A DNA stretch of 5,270 bases, taken from the NCBI GenBank assembly GCA_009783975.1, contig WRCL01000169.1:1-5270 (forward strand), given 5' to 3'. The first letter of the stretch is position 1. Every line of letters begins with the position of its first letter. The position numbers and the translations under genes are program-made. Below are positions 1-5,270 of the stretch, piece after piece. Source of the stretch: Micrococcales bacterium. Its GTDB lineage: Bacteria; Actinomycetota; Actinomycetes; Actinomycetales; Cellulomonadaceae. Below the pieces are notes generated by a model. The model ran no database searches, was not told the DNA's origin, and saw nothing but the letters and a program-made list of their open reading frames with translations.

Positions 1-685
1 ACGGGCTGCCCACACGGCGCCAAGCGCGGGCCTGCTGGTCGACCACGGCACGGTCAGGGTCGACCTGGTGCAACGCAGTGTCGACCGCAACACCCAACGC
101 CCGCGGGGTCAGGCCCGACGCGGACGGCAGCACAACAGCCAGCACCGCCTGGCACACCTGCGGAGTCTCCTGACCGAGGCGGTCGGCCAGGACCCTGGCG
201 TGCCCAGCCGGCAGCACCCCAGCACGCAGCTCGTCGGCCACCTGCGCGATGACGTCGGCCAGGGCACGGCCTTGGGAGACCAACCTGGCTGCTGACCCGC
301 GTGAGCAGCCGGTCGCCAACGCGACCTCCTGCGCCGCGGCCGAGTGCCGCCCGGACCCGGTGTCCATACGCCCAGCAGCGCACGAGGCACGCGCGACACG
401 GTCAGCGACCTTCGCTGCCACACGCGCCGTCATCTCGTACGCCCACGAGACCATCCGGTCCGACGCAGCCAGGACGACGACCAGCTCGGCGTCGGTCAAC
501 CGGTCCATGTCGACCCCGTCGAGCACCGCAACCAATTCCGGGCCCGGAGCCATACCAGCCAAGTCAGAAACGGTCCCAAAATCGGTGCGCACACCGTGGT
601 CACCACGATGACGCCAAAGACGCTCACCATATTTCGTGCCGGTGTCCGGTGCGGCTGACCCGGTGGGTTCTGTCCCCTGCAACAT
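1..685 (-). CDS. DUF222 / 13E12-repeat family protein, N-terminal part (C-terminus outside window)
   Basis: The minus-strand frame stays open from the ATG at 685 to the left edge, giving 228 codons with no stop. The first ~45 residues are low-complexity. From about residue 46 the sequence follows the DUF222 pattern: GPELVAVLDGVDMDRLTDAEL (residues 48-68), then a helical stretch beginning VVVLAASDRMVSWAYEM (69-85) and a helix-turn-helix-like segment ALATGCSRGSAARLVSQGRAL. Family members usually carry a C-terminal HNH nuclease domain; here it would lie outside the window, so nuclease activity is inferred only. These genes occur in many copies in actinobacterial genomes, and their role is poorly defined. 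The start at 685 has only a weak purine-rich GGTGGGA just upstream. Alternatives are ATG 697 upstream, and ATG 553 or 508 inside; the last two keep the conserved domain. The family call is firm, the exact start is not. Confidence 0.85.
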   Translation of the reverse strand, partial: MLQGTEPTGSAAPDTGTKYGERLWRHRGDHGVRTDFGTVSDLAGMAPGPELVAVLDGVDMDRLTDAELVVVLAASDRMVSWAYEMTARVAAKVADRVARASCAAGRMDTGSGRHSAAAQEVALATGCSRGSAARLVSQGRALADVIAQVADELRAGVLPAGHARVLADRLGQETPQVCQAVLAVVLPSASGLTPRALGVAVDTALHQVDPDRAVVDQQARAWRRVGSP

Positions 686-1166
686 GTGTCCCACCATACC
701 AGGCCACGCCCCATTTGTCCAAATCGTCAGCACCGTTCGGCGATAGACGAACAATGGCCAGACGGGGTTGTGGGTTTCGAGATACGACGACGGGCTGTGG
801 ACGGTTCGCGACACCCACAAACACAGACGCCGACGCCGAAACAAGAGCCATCTCGTCGATCCGAGGAGAAACAAGGAATCGCTATCGCCACTGCCAGCCG
901 CCGTAGCCGGACCACCAGGCGCGGCATGCGCGCACACCTTGCTGGGCCATCGCCGCGGCCGAGCTCGGTCGGCGCTCGTGGCTGGGGCTGCGGCGTCAAC
1001 GTTGCGTGCCCGATGTGCTGGCCCTCGCGGCCGCCACAGCGCATGTCCACCTGGTGCTGGTGACGTGCAACCAGACTTCGTCGGCTGCCTGGTCACCATC
1101 GTCAACCCCTGGCGGACCCAACCCTGACCACGACGACGTCGAGCACCCCGGAGACACACAGGCCAG
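686..1166. other. Intergenic region of 481 bp without a supported gene
   Basis: This lies between the start of the DUF222 gene and the end of the acidic-protein gene, both on the minus strand, so it should hold the former's promoter and the latter's terminator. Several frames are open on both strands, as expected at this GC content. Their translations are Arg/Pro/Cys-rich and show no recognisable domain or ribosome binding site. Positions ~700-900 are somewhat AT-richer than the flanking genes, consistent with a promoter region, but I see no convincing -35/-10 pair. A GC-rich imperfect palindrome around 951-974, with core CCGAGCTCGG, has no adjacent T-run. Confidence 0.6.
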
Positions 1167-2180
1167 TTACTTGAGCGACACACCGACCCGAGCACGCACA
1201 TCGGCAGGCAGGTCGGTGCGGCGTGACAGAGCCAGCAGTCCACGTCGGTCATCGCCGATCGTGGCGACAGCGGCATCCAGGACCACGAGCGACAACGGCC
1301 ACGGCCGCAGCGCAACCTTGCGGGCACGATCCAGCTCTGCCGCCTCCTGAAGCAGGTAGTCCTCCGAGGCTGCCGGCCACCACACCAGTGCCGCGCCGAT
1401 GTCGGTGAGGTATTCGTCCATCCGCTCAGCGAGGCTCCGGGAATACCAGCCGCTCGACGCACCAGGCACCGCCGGAGCGTCAGCGGCGACCACCGGACGA
1501 CCTTCCCGGATGGCATCGCACATCTCGTCGAACAAGTCATCGCCCATGGCATCCATCACGTCGTCAGCCATCTCGTAGAACTCGTCGTCGTCGAAGAACT
1601 CCGAGTCCAGCCGCACCCGGGAGGCGAACGGCTCGACAAGGCAGTCGGAAGCCATGCCGAAGTCGCAGTACTGCTCGTCGTCGGGCCCGCGCAGAAGGTC
1701 CCGGCAGTCGATGATCACGAAGCCCTGGGCGTTGCATTGTGCGTCGGACCTGTTCCAGAGCCCGACCAGCGCGACGAGGTTGTCTCCGAAACGGTCGTTG
1801 CTGCCGGTGAGACCCTCGTGCTCTGCCCAGACCTGCTCGAATATTTGGGTGACGCACTCGCCACCAGGCAGCCAGGCGCCGTTGATCCACACCCCGACGG
1901 ACGCGACGATGTCTTCACCGACGACCACCGGCAGCTCGTCGGCGTCCCGGAGCACACCGTTCACCACAAGGTTCCCTGTCACTGCCAACGGCTCGTCGAT
2001 CACCAGGTCGTCATCCACCACGAGGTCCCCGTCGTAGACCAGCCACTCGTCGTCCTCACCCATGGGCTTGACGGTACCGCAGGGGTCTTCGTCAAGAAGT
2101 GCCCGCAACGGCTCGGGCAGGTCGTCAATCGACTCCACGAGCTGCAGGGCATTTTTCATCGAGCTGATGGTCAGAGCCAT
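1167..2180 (-). CDS. Acidic protein of unknown function with N-terminal hexapeptide (beta-helix-like) repeats
   Basis: 337 residues, beginning MALTISSMKNALQLVESIDD and ending with stop TAA. The ATG at 2180 is chosen because GGAGAA sits six bases upstream; the frame is open further upstream, but that stretch is antisense to the SUFU gene. I do not recognise the whole protein. Residues 51-79 form five consecutive hexads (GDLVVD, DDLVID, EPLAVT, GNLVVN, GVLRDA), a periodicity seen in bactofilin-type and other beta-helical proteins. Residues 84-160 look like a mixed alpha/beta domain. Residues 192-222 are extremely acidic (FFDDDEF, DDLFDEM). The last ~28 residues, including LLALSRRTDLPADVRARV, resemble one helical unit of a variant leucine-rich or HEAT-like repeat. 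There is no signal peptide or membrane segment, so it should be cytoplasmic. High acidity and divergence from a SUFU gene are compatible with an immunity-type or decoy protein, but no function can be assigned. Confidence 0.85.
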   Translation of the reverse strand: MALTISSMKNALQLVESIDDLPEPLRALLDEDPCGTVKPMGEDDEWLVYDGDLVVDDDLVIDEPLAVTGNLVVNGVLRDADELPVVVGEDIVASVGVWINGAWLPGGECVTQIFEQVWAEHEGLTGSNDRFGDNLVALVGLWNRSDAQCNAQGFVIIDCRDLLRGPDDEQYCDFGMASDCLVEPFASRVRLDSEFFDDDEFYEMADDVMDAMGDDLFDEMCDAIREGRPVVAADAPAVPGASSGWYSRSLAERMDEYLTDIGAALVWWPAASEDYLLQEAAELDRARKVALRPWPLSLVVLDAAVATIGDDRRGLLALSRRTDLPADVRARVGVSLK

Positions 2181-2184
2181 TCTC

Positions 2185-2190
2185 TTCTCC
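2185..2190 (-). promoter_or_regulatory. Ribosome binding site deciding the start of the acidic protein
   Basis: The minus strand reads GGAGAA followed by GAGA and then ATG at 2180. This is the best Shine-Dalgarno match in the window. It supports the 337-residue form over any longer N-terminal extension in the open upstream frame. Confidence 0.75.
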
Positions 2191-2266
2191 CAATGGTGAG
2201 GTGGATGCGTCCCGGGCCACGCTACCCCGGTGGCAGAGCCGTCGATCTCGATCTCGTGTAACAGTT

Positions 2267-2284
2267 CTGAAAAATGTGTTTCAG
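2267..2284. promoter_or_regulatory. Candidate operator dyad CTGAAA-N6-TTTCAG
   Basis: Perfect 6-bp half-sites CTGAAA and TTTCAG flank the spacer AATGTG, in the AT-rich part of the divergent intergenic region. The spacing of half-site centres, about 12 bp, is near one helical turn, as for a dimeric regulator. No regulator gene lies in the window. A 6-bp dyad can arise by chance, so this is a candidate only. Confidence 0.3.
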
Positions 2285-2417
2285 GCTGGCACATACGCAG
2301 GTGGGAGGTACGAAAATTCCTGATCATCCTGTCTAAGTATGAGCGGCGCGACGACCTCAACATGGTGACCGCTCGCTGAGCACGCCGGACCGGGCAGGTC
2401 CAGGCACACCGATGTGG

Positions 2418-2423
2418 CAGACT
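2418..2423 (+). promoter_or_regulatory. Probable -10 element of a leaderless promoter for the SUFU gene
   Basis: CAGACT lies so that transcription starting about seven bases downstream would begin at or next to the A of the ATG at 2430. It keeps the A at position 2 and the T at position 6 of the actinobacterial TAnnnT consensus. No Shine-Dalgarno sequence precedes either candidate ATG (2412 or 2430), which fits leaderless translation, common in Actinobacteria. The -35 position (about 2395-2400, CAGGTC) is poor. Confidence 0.4.
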
Positions 2424-2429
2424 AGCCGC

Positions 2430-3461
2430 ATGAACGACCTTGCCCCTGGCTGGGATGCCATCACGGCACACTTTGCCCGGGCGTACCCTGGCCAGGAACC
2501 GCAGCACTACGGCACCGCCATCAGCCACATGCTCGGCGGGCCCCCTCTGGACGGGATCTCGGTGTACCGGGCCAGCGACCCGGTGTGGCACTGGCACTAT
2601 GTCACCTACGGCTACTCGGACCTGTACGAGAACACAGCACCGGCCGACGAGGACTCCGGCTACGGCATCGAGATGACGTTCCGCCTGGCCGACCCGGCGG
2701 CGGCCGACCCTGGCGCCACCGCGCCGGTGTGGGCGCTGAACCTGCTGCAGAACATGGCCCAGTACGTGTTCGACACCGGCAACGTGATCTACGCCCACCA
2801 CCACATGGACGCCAACGGCCCTATCGCCTTGGAAGAGAACACCGTTCTGACGGCCCTGGCCTGCACTGACGACCCTGTCGGCACACCGATTGACACCCCG
2901 AACGGCACAGTCCGGTTCGTGCAGGCCGTCGGCATCACCGCCGCCGAGCTCGCCATGGTCTCCTCGTGGAACACCGAGGGCGTGCTCGACGTCATCGGCC
3001 GGCGCTGGCCCCACGGGATCACCATCCTCGACCGCCCTGGCCTCGACAGTGACCCCGGGTTGGTCCAGGCCGTCGACGAAGGCCGGGCCCGCGACGGGTC
3101 GAGCATGACGAGCCTGTTCCTCGACACGCTCGCCCTGACCGCTGCTGGCGACGACGTCGTCTGCACGCTCAACATCCACGCCCCGGGCAGGGTTGCCCAG
3201 GCACTCGGCGCGCTGTTTGACCGCACCGGGCGGGCGCCAGACGACGACACGTCTTTCCTGCTCGCAGGCCGGACCACGTCAGTGCAGATCGTCGCCGAGA
3301 CCGGCACCCCCGTCCGCCGCCTGCCGACCGACACGACCCCGGGCCTGCTCAGCCTCACCCCAGCGGCCATCGGCGCCCTGGCTGGCCTCCCGGCAGAACC
3401 CGGCGACCACCGCCTCGGCGAAACCCCCGGCATCCTCTGGCGCCTGTCCACGCAGCAGTGA
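2430..3461 (+). CDS. Suppressor-of-fused (SUFU) domain protein
   Basis: 343 residues from ATG 2430, stop TGA. Hallmarks of the SUFU fold appear in order: an N-terminal helix GWDAITAHFARAYPGQEP (7-24), HYGTAISHMLGGPPLDGISVY (26-46), the strand-rich segment DPVWHWHYVTYGYSDLYE (50-67), GYGIEMTFRLA, then LLQNMAQYVFDTGNVIYAHHHMDANGPIA, and FVQAVGITAAELAMVSSWNTEGVLDVI. The rest corresponds to the longer C-terminal portion of two-part bacterial SUFU proteins. Eukaryotic SUFU restrains Gli factors. Bacterial homologues have been described by comparative genomics as immunity-type components of polymorphic toxin systems and probably act by protein binding, not catalysis. No signal peptide or membrane segment is visible. 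It is transcribed away from the acidic-protein gene. The in-frame ATG at 2412 would add six residues (MWQTSR) but would consume the likely -10 element, so 2430 is preferred. The domain call is firm; the biological role is not known. Confidence 0.88.
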   Translation: MNDLAPGWDAITAHFARAYPGQEPQHYGTAISHMLGGPPLDGISVYRASDPVWHWHYVTYGYSDLYENTAPADEDSGYGIEMTFRLADPAAADPGATAPVWALNLLQNMAQYVFDTGNVIYAHHHMDANGPIALEENTVLTALACTDDPVGTPIDTPNGTVRFVQAVGITAAELAMVSSWNTEGVLDVIGRRWPHGITILDRPGLDSDPGLVQAVDEGRARDGSSMTSLFLDTLALTAAGDDVVCTLNIHAPGRVAQALGALFDRTGRAPDDDTSFLLAGRTTSVQIVAETGTPVRRLPTDTTPGLLSLTPAAIGALAGLPAEPGDHRLGETPGILWRLSTQQ

Positions 3462-3682
3462 GCATCCGCGTCACCGACGGGTGGCCGTGACCGCCAGCTC
3501 ATCCCCGGAACCTACCCTGGGACAGCCGCGTCAGTGTCGTCGACGAGTGCACGGCACCACTCAACTGGGCTTCGCAGCTCGGGGACCACGGGCAGACCCT
3601 CGCTCGCAGCCGCATAGCGCGACTCCCACCGCGGGGTCGGTCCTGCCGTGAGCCTGGGGCGTCAGCGAAAACCTCTGGGGCA
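3462..3682. other. Convergent intergenic gap
   Basis: These 221 bp separate the ends of the SUFU gene (plus) and the methyltransferase gene (minus). No gene is supported: the open frames are Arg/Ser/Pro-rich shadows. GTCAC and GTGAC form a short inverted repeat around 3470-3490, and TCGTCGACGA at 3537-3546 is a 10-bp palindrome. Neither is followed by a T-run, so no intrinsic terminator can be called. Confidence 0.5.
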
Positions 3683-3687
3683 TCAGC
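3654..3687. repeat. Pair of 13-bp near-identical direct repeats at the methyltransferase 3' end
   Basis: CTGGGGCGTCAGC (3654-3666) recurs as CTGGGGCATCAGC (3675-3687), with one mismatch and a 21-bp period. The second copy overlaps the stop codon and last codon of the methyltransferase gene. This looks like a small local duplication; no function is evident. Confidence 0.45.
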
Positions 3688-4540
3688 CCTGGTAGCGGGT
3701 GGCCCAGGCGGCGACGGCGACTGCTGAGGCGACGTTGAGGGAGTCCACGGCGCCGGACATGGGGATGCGGACGACGAGGTCGCAGGTTGCGACGGTGCGG
3801 CGGGACAGGCCGTCGCCTTCGGTGCCGACGACCAGGGCCAGACGGTCGGGAAGGTTGGCAGCCAGGGCGTCGAGGGTGATGGCGTCGTCGTCCAGGGCGA
3901 GCGCAGCGACGGTCAAGCCCAGGGAACGCAGGTGGTCGACGCCGTCGGGCTCGTCGGTTGCTCCAGGCCAGCTCGGGATACGGGTCCACGGGACCTGGAA
4001 GACGGCGCCCATCGACACACGCACCGAACGGCGATACAGGGGGTCGGCACACGAGGGGGTGATCAGGACCGCGTCGACGCCCAGGCCTGCGCAGGCGCGG
4101 AACGCCGCGCCGACGTTGGTGTGGTCGACGAGGTCTTCGAGGACGACGACACGACGCGCACCTGCGACGACGGTGTCGACTGGCGCCAGCTCTGGGCGGT
4201 GCATCGCCGCGAGCGCGCCCCGGTGGACGTGGAAACCGGTGATGGCCTGCAGGACGGGCTCGTCGGCGACGTAGACCGCGACGGGGCCCTGCCCGGTGAG
4301 CATGGCCATGATGTCGTCGAGCCAGCGGGGGGCGCACAGCACCGAACGGGGGTGGTGGCCGGCGGCCAGGGCACGGGCGAGGACGGTCGAGCTCTCGGCG
4401 ATGTACAGCCCGTTGGCTGGTTCGAGGCGCGTGCGCAAGGTGACGTCGGTGAGGCTGGTGTAGTCGGCCAGGCGAGGATCGGCGGGGTCGGTGATGTGGT
4501 GGGTCTGGGTGTTGTGTCCAGGTCCCATGGCAGCGGTCAT
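3683..4540 (-). CDS. SpoU/TrmH-family RNA 2'-O-ribose methyltransferase
   Basis: 285 residues from ATG 4540, stop TGA. Predicted to transfer a methyl group from S-adenosylmethionine to a ribose 2'-OH in rRNA or tRNA, in the cytoplasm. The N-terminal RNA-binding region includes ITDPADPRLADYTSLTD (16-32) and GLYIAESSTVLARALAAG (44-61), typical of the actinobacterial branch. The three SPOUT motifs are complete: motif 1 at 135-150 (E135, N142-V-G and catalytic-type R148), motif 2 LVVGTEGDGL (237-246, with E241), and motif 3 IPMSGAVDSLNV (259-270, with N269). These form the trefoil-knot cofactor site, so the enzyme should be active. The target nucleotide cannot be told from sequence; thiostrepton-resistance methyltransferases share this fold, but nothing points to resistance here. 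No Shine-Dalgarno is visible before ATG 4540 or the alternative ATG 4528 (four residues shorter). A long inverted repeat ends 10 bases upstream of 4540. Confidence 0.92.
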   Translation of the reverse strand: MTAAMGPGHNTQTHHITDPADPRLADYTSLTDVTLRTRLEPANGLYIAESSTVLARALAAGHHPRSVLCAPRWLDDIMAMLTGQGPVAVYVADEPVLQAITGFHVHRGALAAMHRPELAPVDTVVAGARRVVVLEDLVDHTNVGAAFRACAGLGVDAVLITPSCADPLYRRSVRVSMGAVFQVPWTRIPSWPGATDEPDGVDHLRSLGLTVAALALDDDAITLDALAANLPDRLALVVGTEGDGLSRRTVATCDLVVRIPMSGAVDSLNVASAVAVAAWATRYQG

Positions 4541-4550
4541 CGGCTGGGGC

Positions 4551-4651
4551 GGCGGCGCGGACAGTGGGGACGGTTCCTCAGTCTGGCGTGACCCGCGCCG
4601 GTGGCGCAGGTCCGCAAGACAGTAGGAACCGTCCCCACTGTCCGCGCCGCC
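4551..4651. repeat. 101-bp inverted repeat (potential large hairpin or cruciform)
   Basis: Perfect 28-bp arms at 4551-4578 and 4624-4651 are reverse complements; the core ACAGTGGGGACGGTTCCT at 4561-4578 matches AGGAACCGTCCCCACTGT at 4624-4641. The dyad centre is base 4601. The same centre is shared by a smaller palindrome, GCGCC-GGT-GGCGC (4595-4607), extended by GACC/GGTC (4590-4593 with 4609-4612). Thus about 37 of 49 possible pairs per arm can form, interrupted by an equal-length 11-base internal mismatch region (4579-4589 against 4613-4623) and one C/A mismatch. It lies wholly between the ABC gene end and the methyltransferase start. There is no following T-run, so it is not a classical intrinsic terminator. 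It could be a REP/BIME-type or MITE-type element. Confidence 0.88.
4586..4642 (+). repeat. 57-bp direct repeat, copy 1
   Basis: It matches 4658-4714 at 55 of 57 positions, including a perfect 48-bp core (4595-4642). The two differences are transitions at 4591 and 4594. The unit contains two potential stem-loops: GCGCC-GGT-GGCGC at 4595-4607, and one closed by GACAGT (4618-4623) pairing with ACTGTC (4637-4642). A diverged inverted copy of the same unit occupies about 4561-4605 and overlaps this one at the shared central palindrome. Confidence 0.9.
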
Positions 4652-4657
4652 TTCATT

Positions 4658-4714
4658 GCGTGGCCTGCGCCGGTGGCGCAGGTCCGCAAGACAGTAGGAA
4701 CCGTCCCCACTGTC
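4658..4714 (+). repeat. 57-bp direct repeat, copy 2
   Basis: Second copy, offset 72 bp from copy 1, with the identical 48-bp core at 4667-4714. Its first stem-loop is longer than in copy 1: CCTGCGCC (4664-4671), loop GGT, GGCGCAGG (4675-4682), an 8-bp perfect stem. Its second is closed by GACAGT (4690-4695) and ACTGTC (4709-4714). It lies 31 bp beyond the stop of the ABC gene in the direction of transcription, so it may cap or stabilise that transcript's 3' end, though no T-run follows. Confidence 0.9.
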
Positions 4715-4745
4715 TCCACCGTCTGCCCCGCCGCAGCGCTGGTCA

Positions 4746-5270
4746 TCAGTCGAACTCGGCGGCGGCTGCGGCGAACTGGGACTGGTAGAGGTGGGCGTAG
4801 GGACCGTCGGCGGCGAGGAGGTCGTCGTGGGAGCCTTGTTCGACGATCTGGCCGTGCTCCATGACGAGGATGACGTCGGCGTCGCGGATGGTCGACAGGC
4901 GGTGGGCGATGACGAAAGAGGTGCGGCCGGCGCGCAAGGTGGCCATGGCGTGCTGGACGAGGACCTCGGTACGGGTGTCGACCGAGCTTGTCGCCTCGTC
5001 GAGGATGAGGATCGCACGGTCGGCCAAGAACGCGCGCGCGATGGTGAGCAGCTGTTTCTCGCCGGCAGACACCGTCCCGCCGTCGTCGTCGACCACTGTG
5101 TCGTAACCGTCGGGCAGGTGGCGGACGAAACGGTCGACGTGCGTGGCCTTGGCTGCGGCGACGACCTGTTCGCGGGTGGCACCGTCGACGCCGTAGGCGA
5201 TGTTGTCGGCGATGGTGCCCGAGTACAGCCAGGTGTCTTGCAGGACCATGCCGATCTGGTTGCGCAGGTC
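4746..5270 (-). CDS. ABC exporter, ATP-binding domain, C-terminal part (N-terminus outside window)
   Basis: The frame enters from the right edge and ends at TGA 4748-4746, giving 174 visible residues. It is the C-terminal two-thirds of a nucleotide-binding domain. Visible motifs are the Q-loop region [22 protein letters not shown] (residues 6-27, Q11), the signature TVSAGEKQL (66-74), a variant of LSGGQ common in exporters of this type, Walker B AILILDE (86-92) with catalytic-type E92, the D-loop SSVD (95-98) and the H-loop AHRLS with H123. Walker A and any fused membrane domain lie outside the window. The pattern [14 protein letters not shown] with [12 protein letters not shown] is typical of type IV half-exporters (MsbA/LmrA/TM287-288-like), often encoded as heterodimer pairs. 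The substrate is unknown. The stop is followed directly by a second in-frame TGA (4745-4743). It is in the same orientation as the methyltransferase, but the repeat block intervenes. Confidence 0.93.
   Translation of the reverse strand, partial: DLRNQIGMVLQDTWLYSGTIADNIAYGVDGATREQVVAAAKATHVDRFVRHLPDGYDTVVDDDGGTVSAGEKQLLTIARAFLADRAILILDEATSSVDTRTEVLVQHAMATLRAGRTSFVIAHRLSTIRDADVILVMEHGQIVEQGSHDDLLAADGPYAHLYQSQFAAAAAEFD

Larger units (their letters stand above)
2181..2429. promoter_or_regulatory. Divergent intergenic region between the acidic-protein and SUFU genes
   Basis: These 249 bp lie between two head-to-head genes and must contain both promoters. Positions ~2255-2345 are markedly AT-richer than the coding flanks, with runs such as GAAAAATGTGTTT and CGAAAATTCC. 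The part next to the minus-strand gene gives it a leader of unknown length. No clear minus-strand -35/-10 pair could be chosen by eye. The 18-bp dyad at 2267-2284 and the plus-strand -10-like element at 2418-2423 are listed separately. Confidence 0.5.

Noticed and set aside
301..906. 201-codon open frame on the plus strand
   Set aside because: It is Arg/Pro/Ser-rich with no domain, largely antisense to the DUF222 gene, and lacks a ribosome binding site; a typical high-GC shadow.
951..974. GC-rich palindrome as a terminator for the acidic-protein gene
   Set aside because: It lies almost 200 bp past the stop codon, pairs imperfectly and has no T-run; such palindromes are frequent by chance at this GC content.
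2339..2368. Nine-codon open frame (ATG at 2339) upstream of the SUFU gene as a leader peptide
   Set aside because: It has no well-placed ribosome binding site, and the SUFU gene appears to be transcribed from a start downstream of it.
2181..3179. Long upstream extension of the acidic-protein reading frame on the minus strand
   Set aside because: Most of it (2430-3179) is antisense to the well-supported SUFU gene, and a strong ribosome binding site sits directly before ATG 2180.
3561..4337. 258-codon Arg/Pro-rich open frame on the minus strand
   Set aside because: It lies in another frame of the methyltransferase gene, which has complete SPOUT motifs; the composition is that of a GC-rich shadow frame.
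4586..4714. Possible CRISPR array
   Set aside because: There are only two direct copies, repeats of 48-57 bp, a single 15-24 bp interval, an overlapping inverted third copy and no cas genes.
4541..5182. Open upstream extension of the methyltransferase frame through the repeats and the ABC gene
   Set aside because: It overlaps the ABC transporter in another frame on the same strand, and its translation is repetitive Ser/Pro/Thr-rich sequence. The conserved family N-terminus begins near 4540.
4810..5270. Non-canonical ABC signature (SAGEKQ in place of SGGQ) as a sign of a degenerate ATPase
   Set aside because: The variant is common among actinobacterial and Firmicutes half-exporters, and the Walker B glutamate, D-loop and H-loop histidine are all intact.

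Overview
The window comes from a high-GC actinobacterium (Actinomycetota). The signs are strong G/C bias at third codon positions, a DUF222 / 13E12-repeat protein (a family expanded in Micrococcales, Mycobacteriales and relatives) and an apparently leaderless start. The genus cannot be fixed from this sequence. No rRNA, tRNA, CRISPR array, integrase or transposase gene is visible.

Layout. Positions 1-685 (minus) hold the N-terminal 228 codons of a DUF222 (13E12 family, usually HNH endonuclease-linked) protein that runs off the left edge. Positions 686-1166 hold no gene I can support. Positions 1167-2180 (minus) encode a very acidic 337-residue protein of unknown function with five consecutive hexapeptide units like a beta-helix or bactofilin. 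An AT-richer divergent intergenic region (2181-2429) contains an 18-bp dyad and a probable leaderless promoter. Positions 2430-3461 (plus) encode a Suppressor-of-fused (SUFU) domain protein. A 221-bp convergent gap follows. Positions 3683-4540 (minus) encode a SpoU/TrmH-family RNA 2'-O-methyltransferase. Positions 4541-4745 are filled by a structured repeat array. Positions 4746-5270 (minus) hold the C-terminal 174 residues of an ABC exporter that runs off the right edge.

How the parts fit. The ABC exporter and the methyltransferase lie in tandem on the minus strand, but a 101-bp inverted repeat and a 57-bp direct-repeat pair separate them, so they need not form one transcription unit. The SUFU gene and the acidic gene are divergent and share a short regulatory region. 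Bacterial SUFU proteins are known as immunity-like components of polymorphic toxin systems, so the pair could be an orphan immunity or accessory locus between housekeeping genes; that is inference, and no toxin is in the window. The most distinctive sequence structure is the REP/BIME-like or MITE-like repeat block at 4551-4714.
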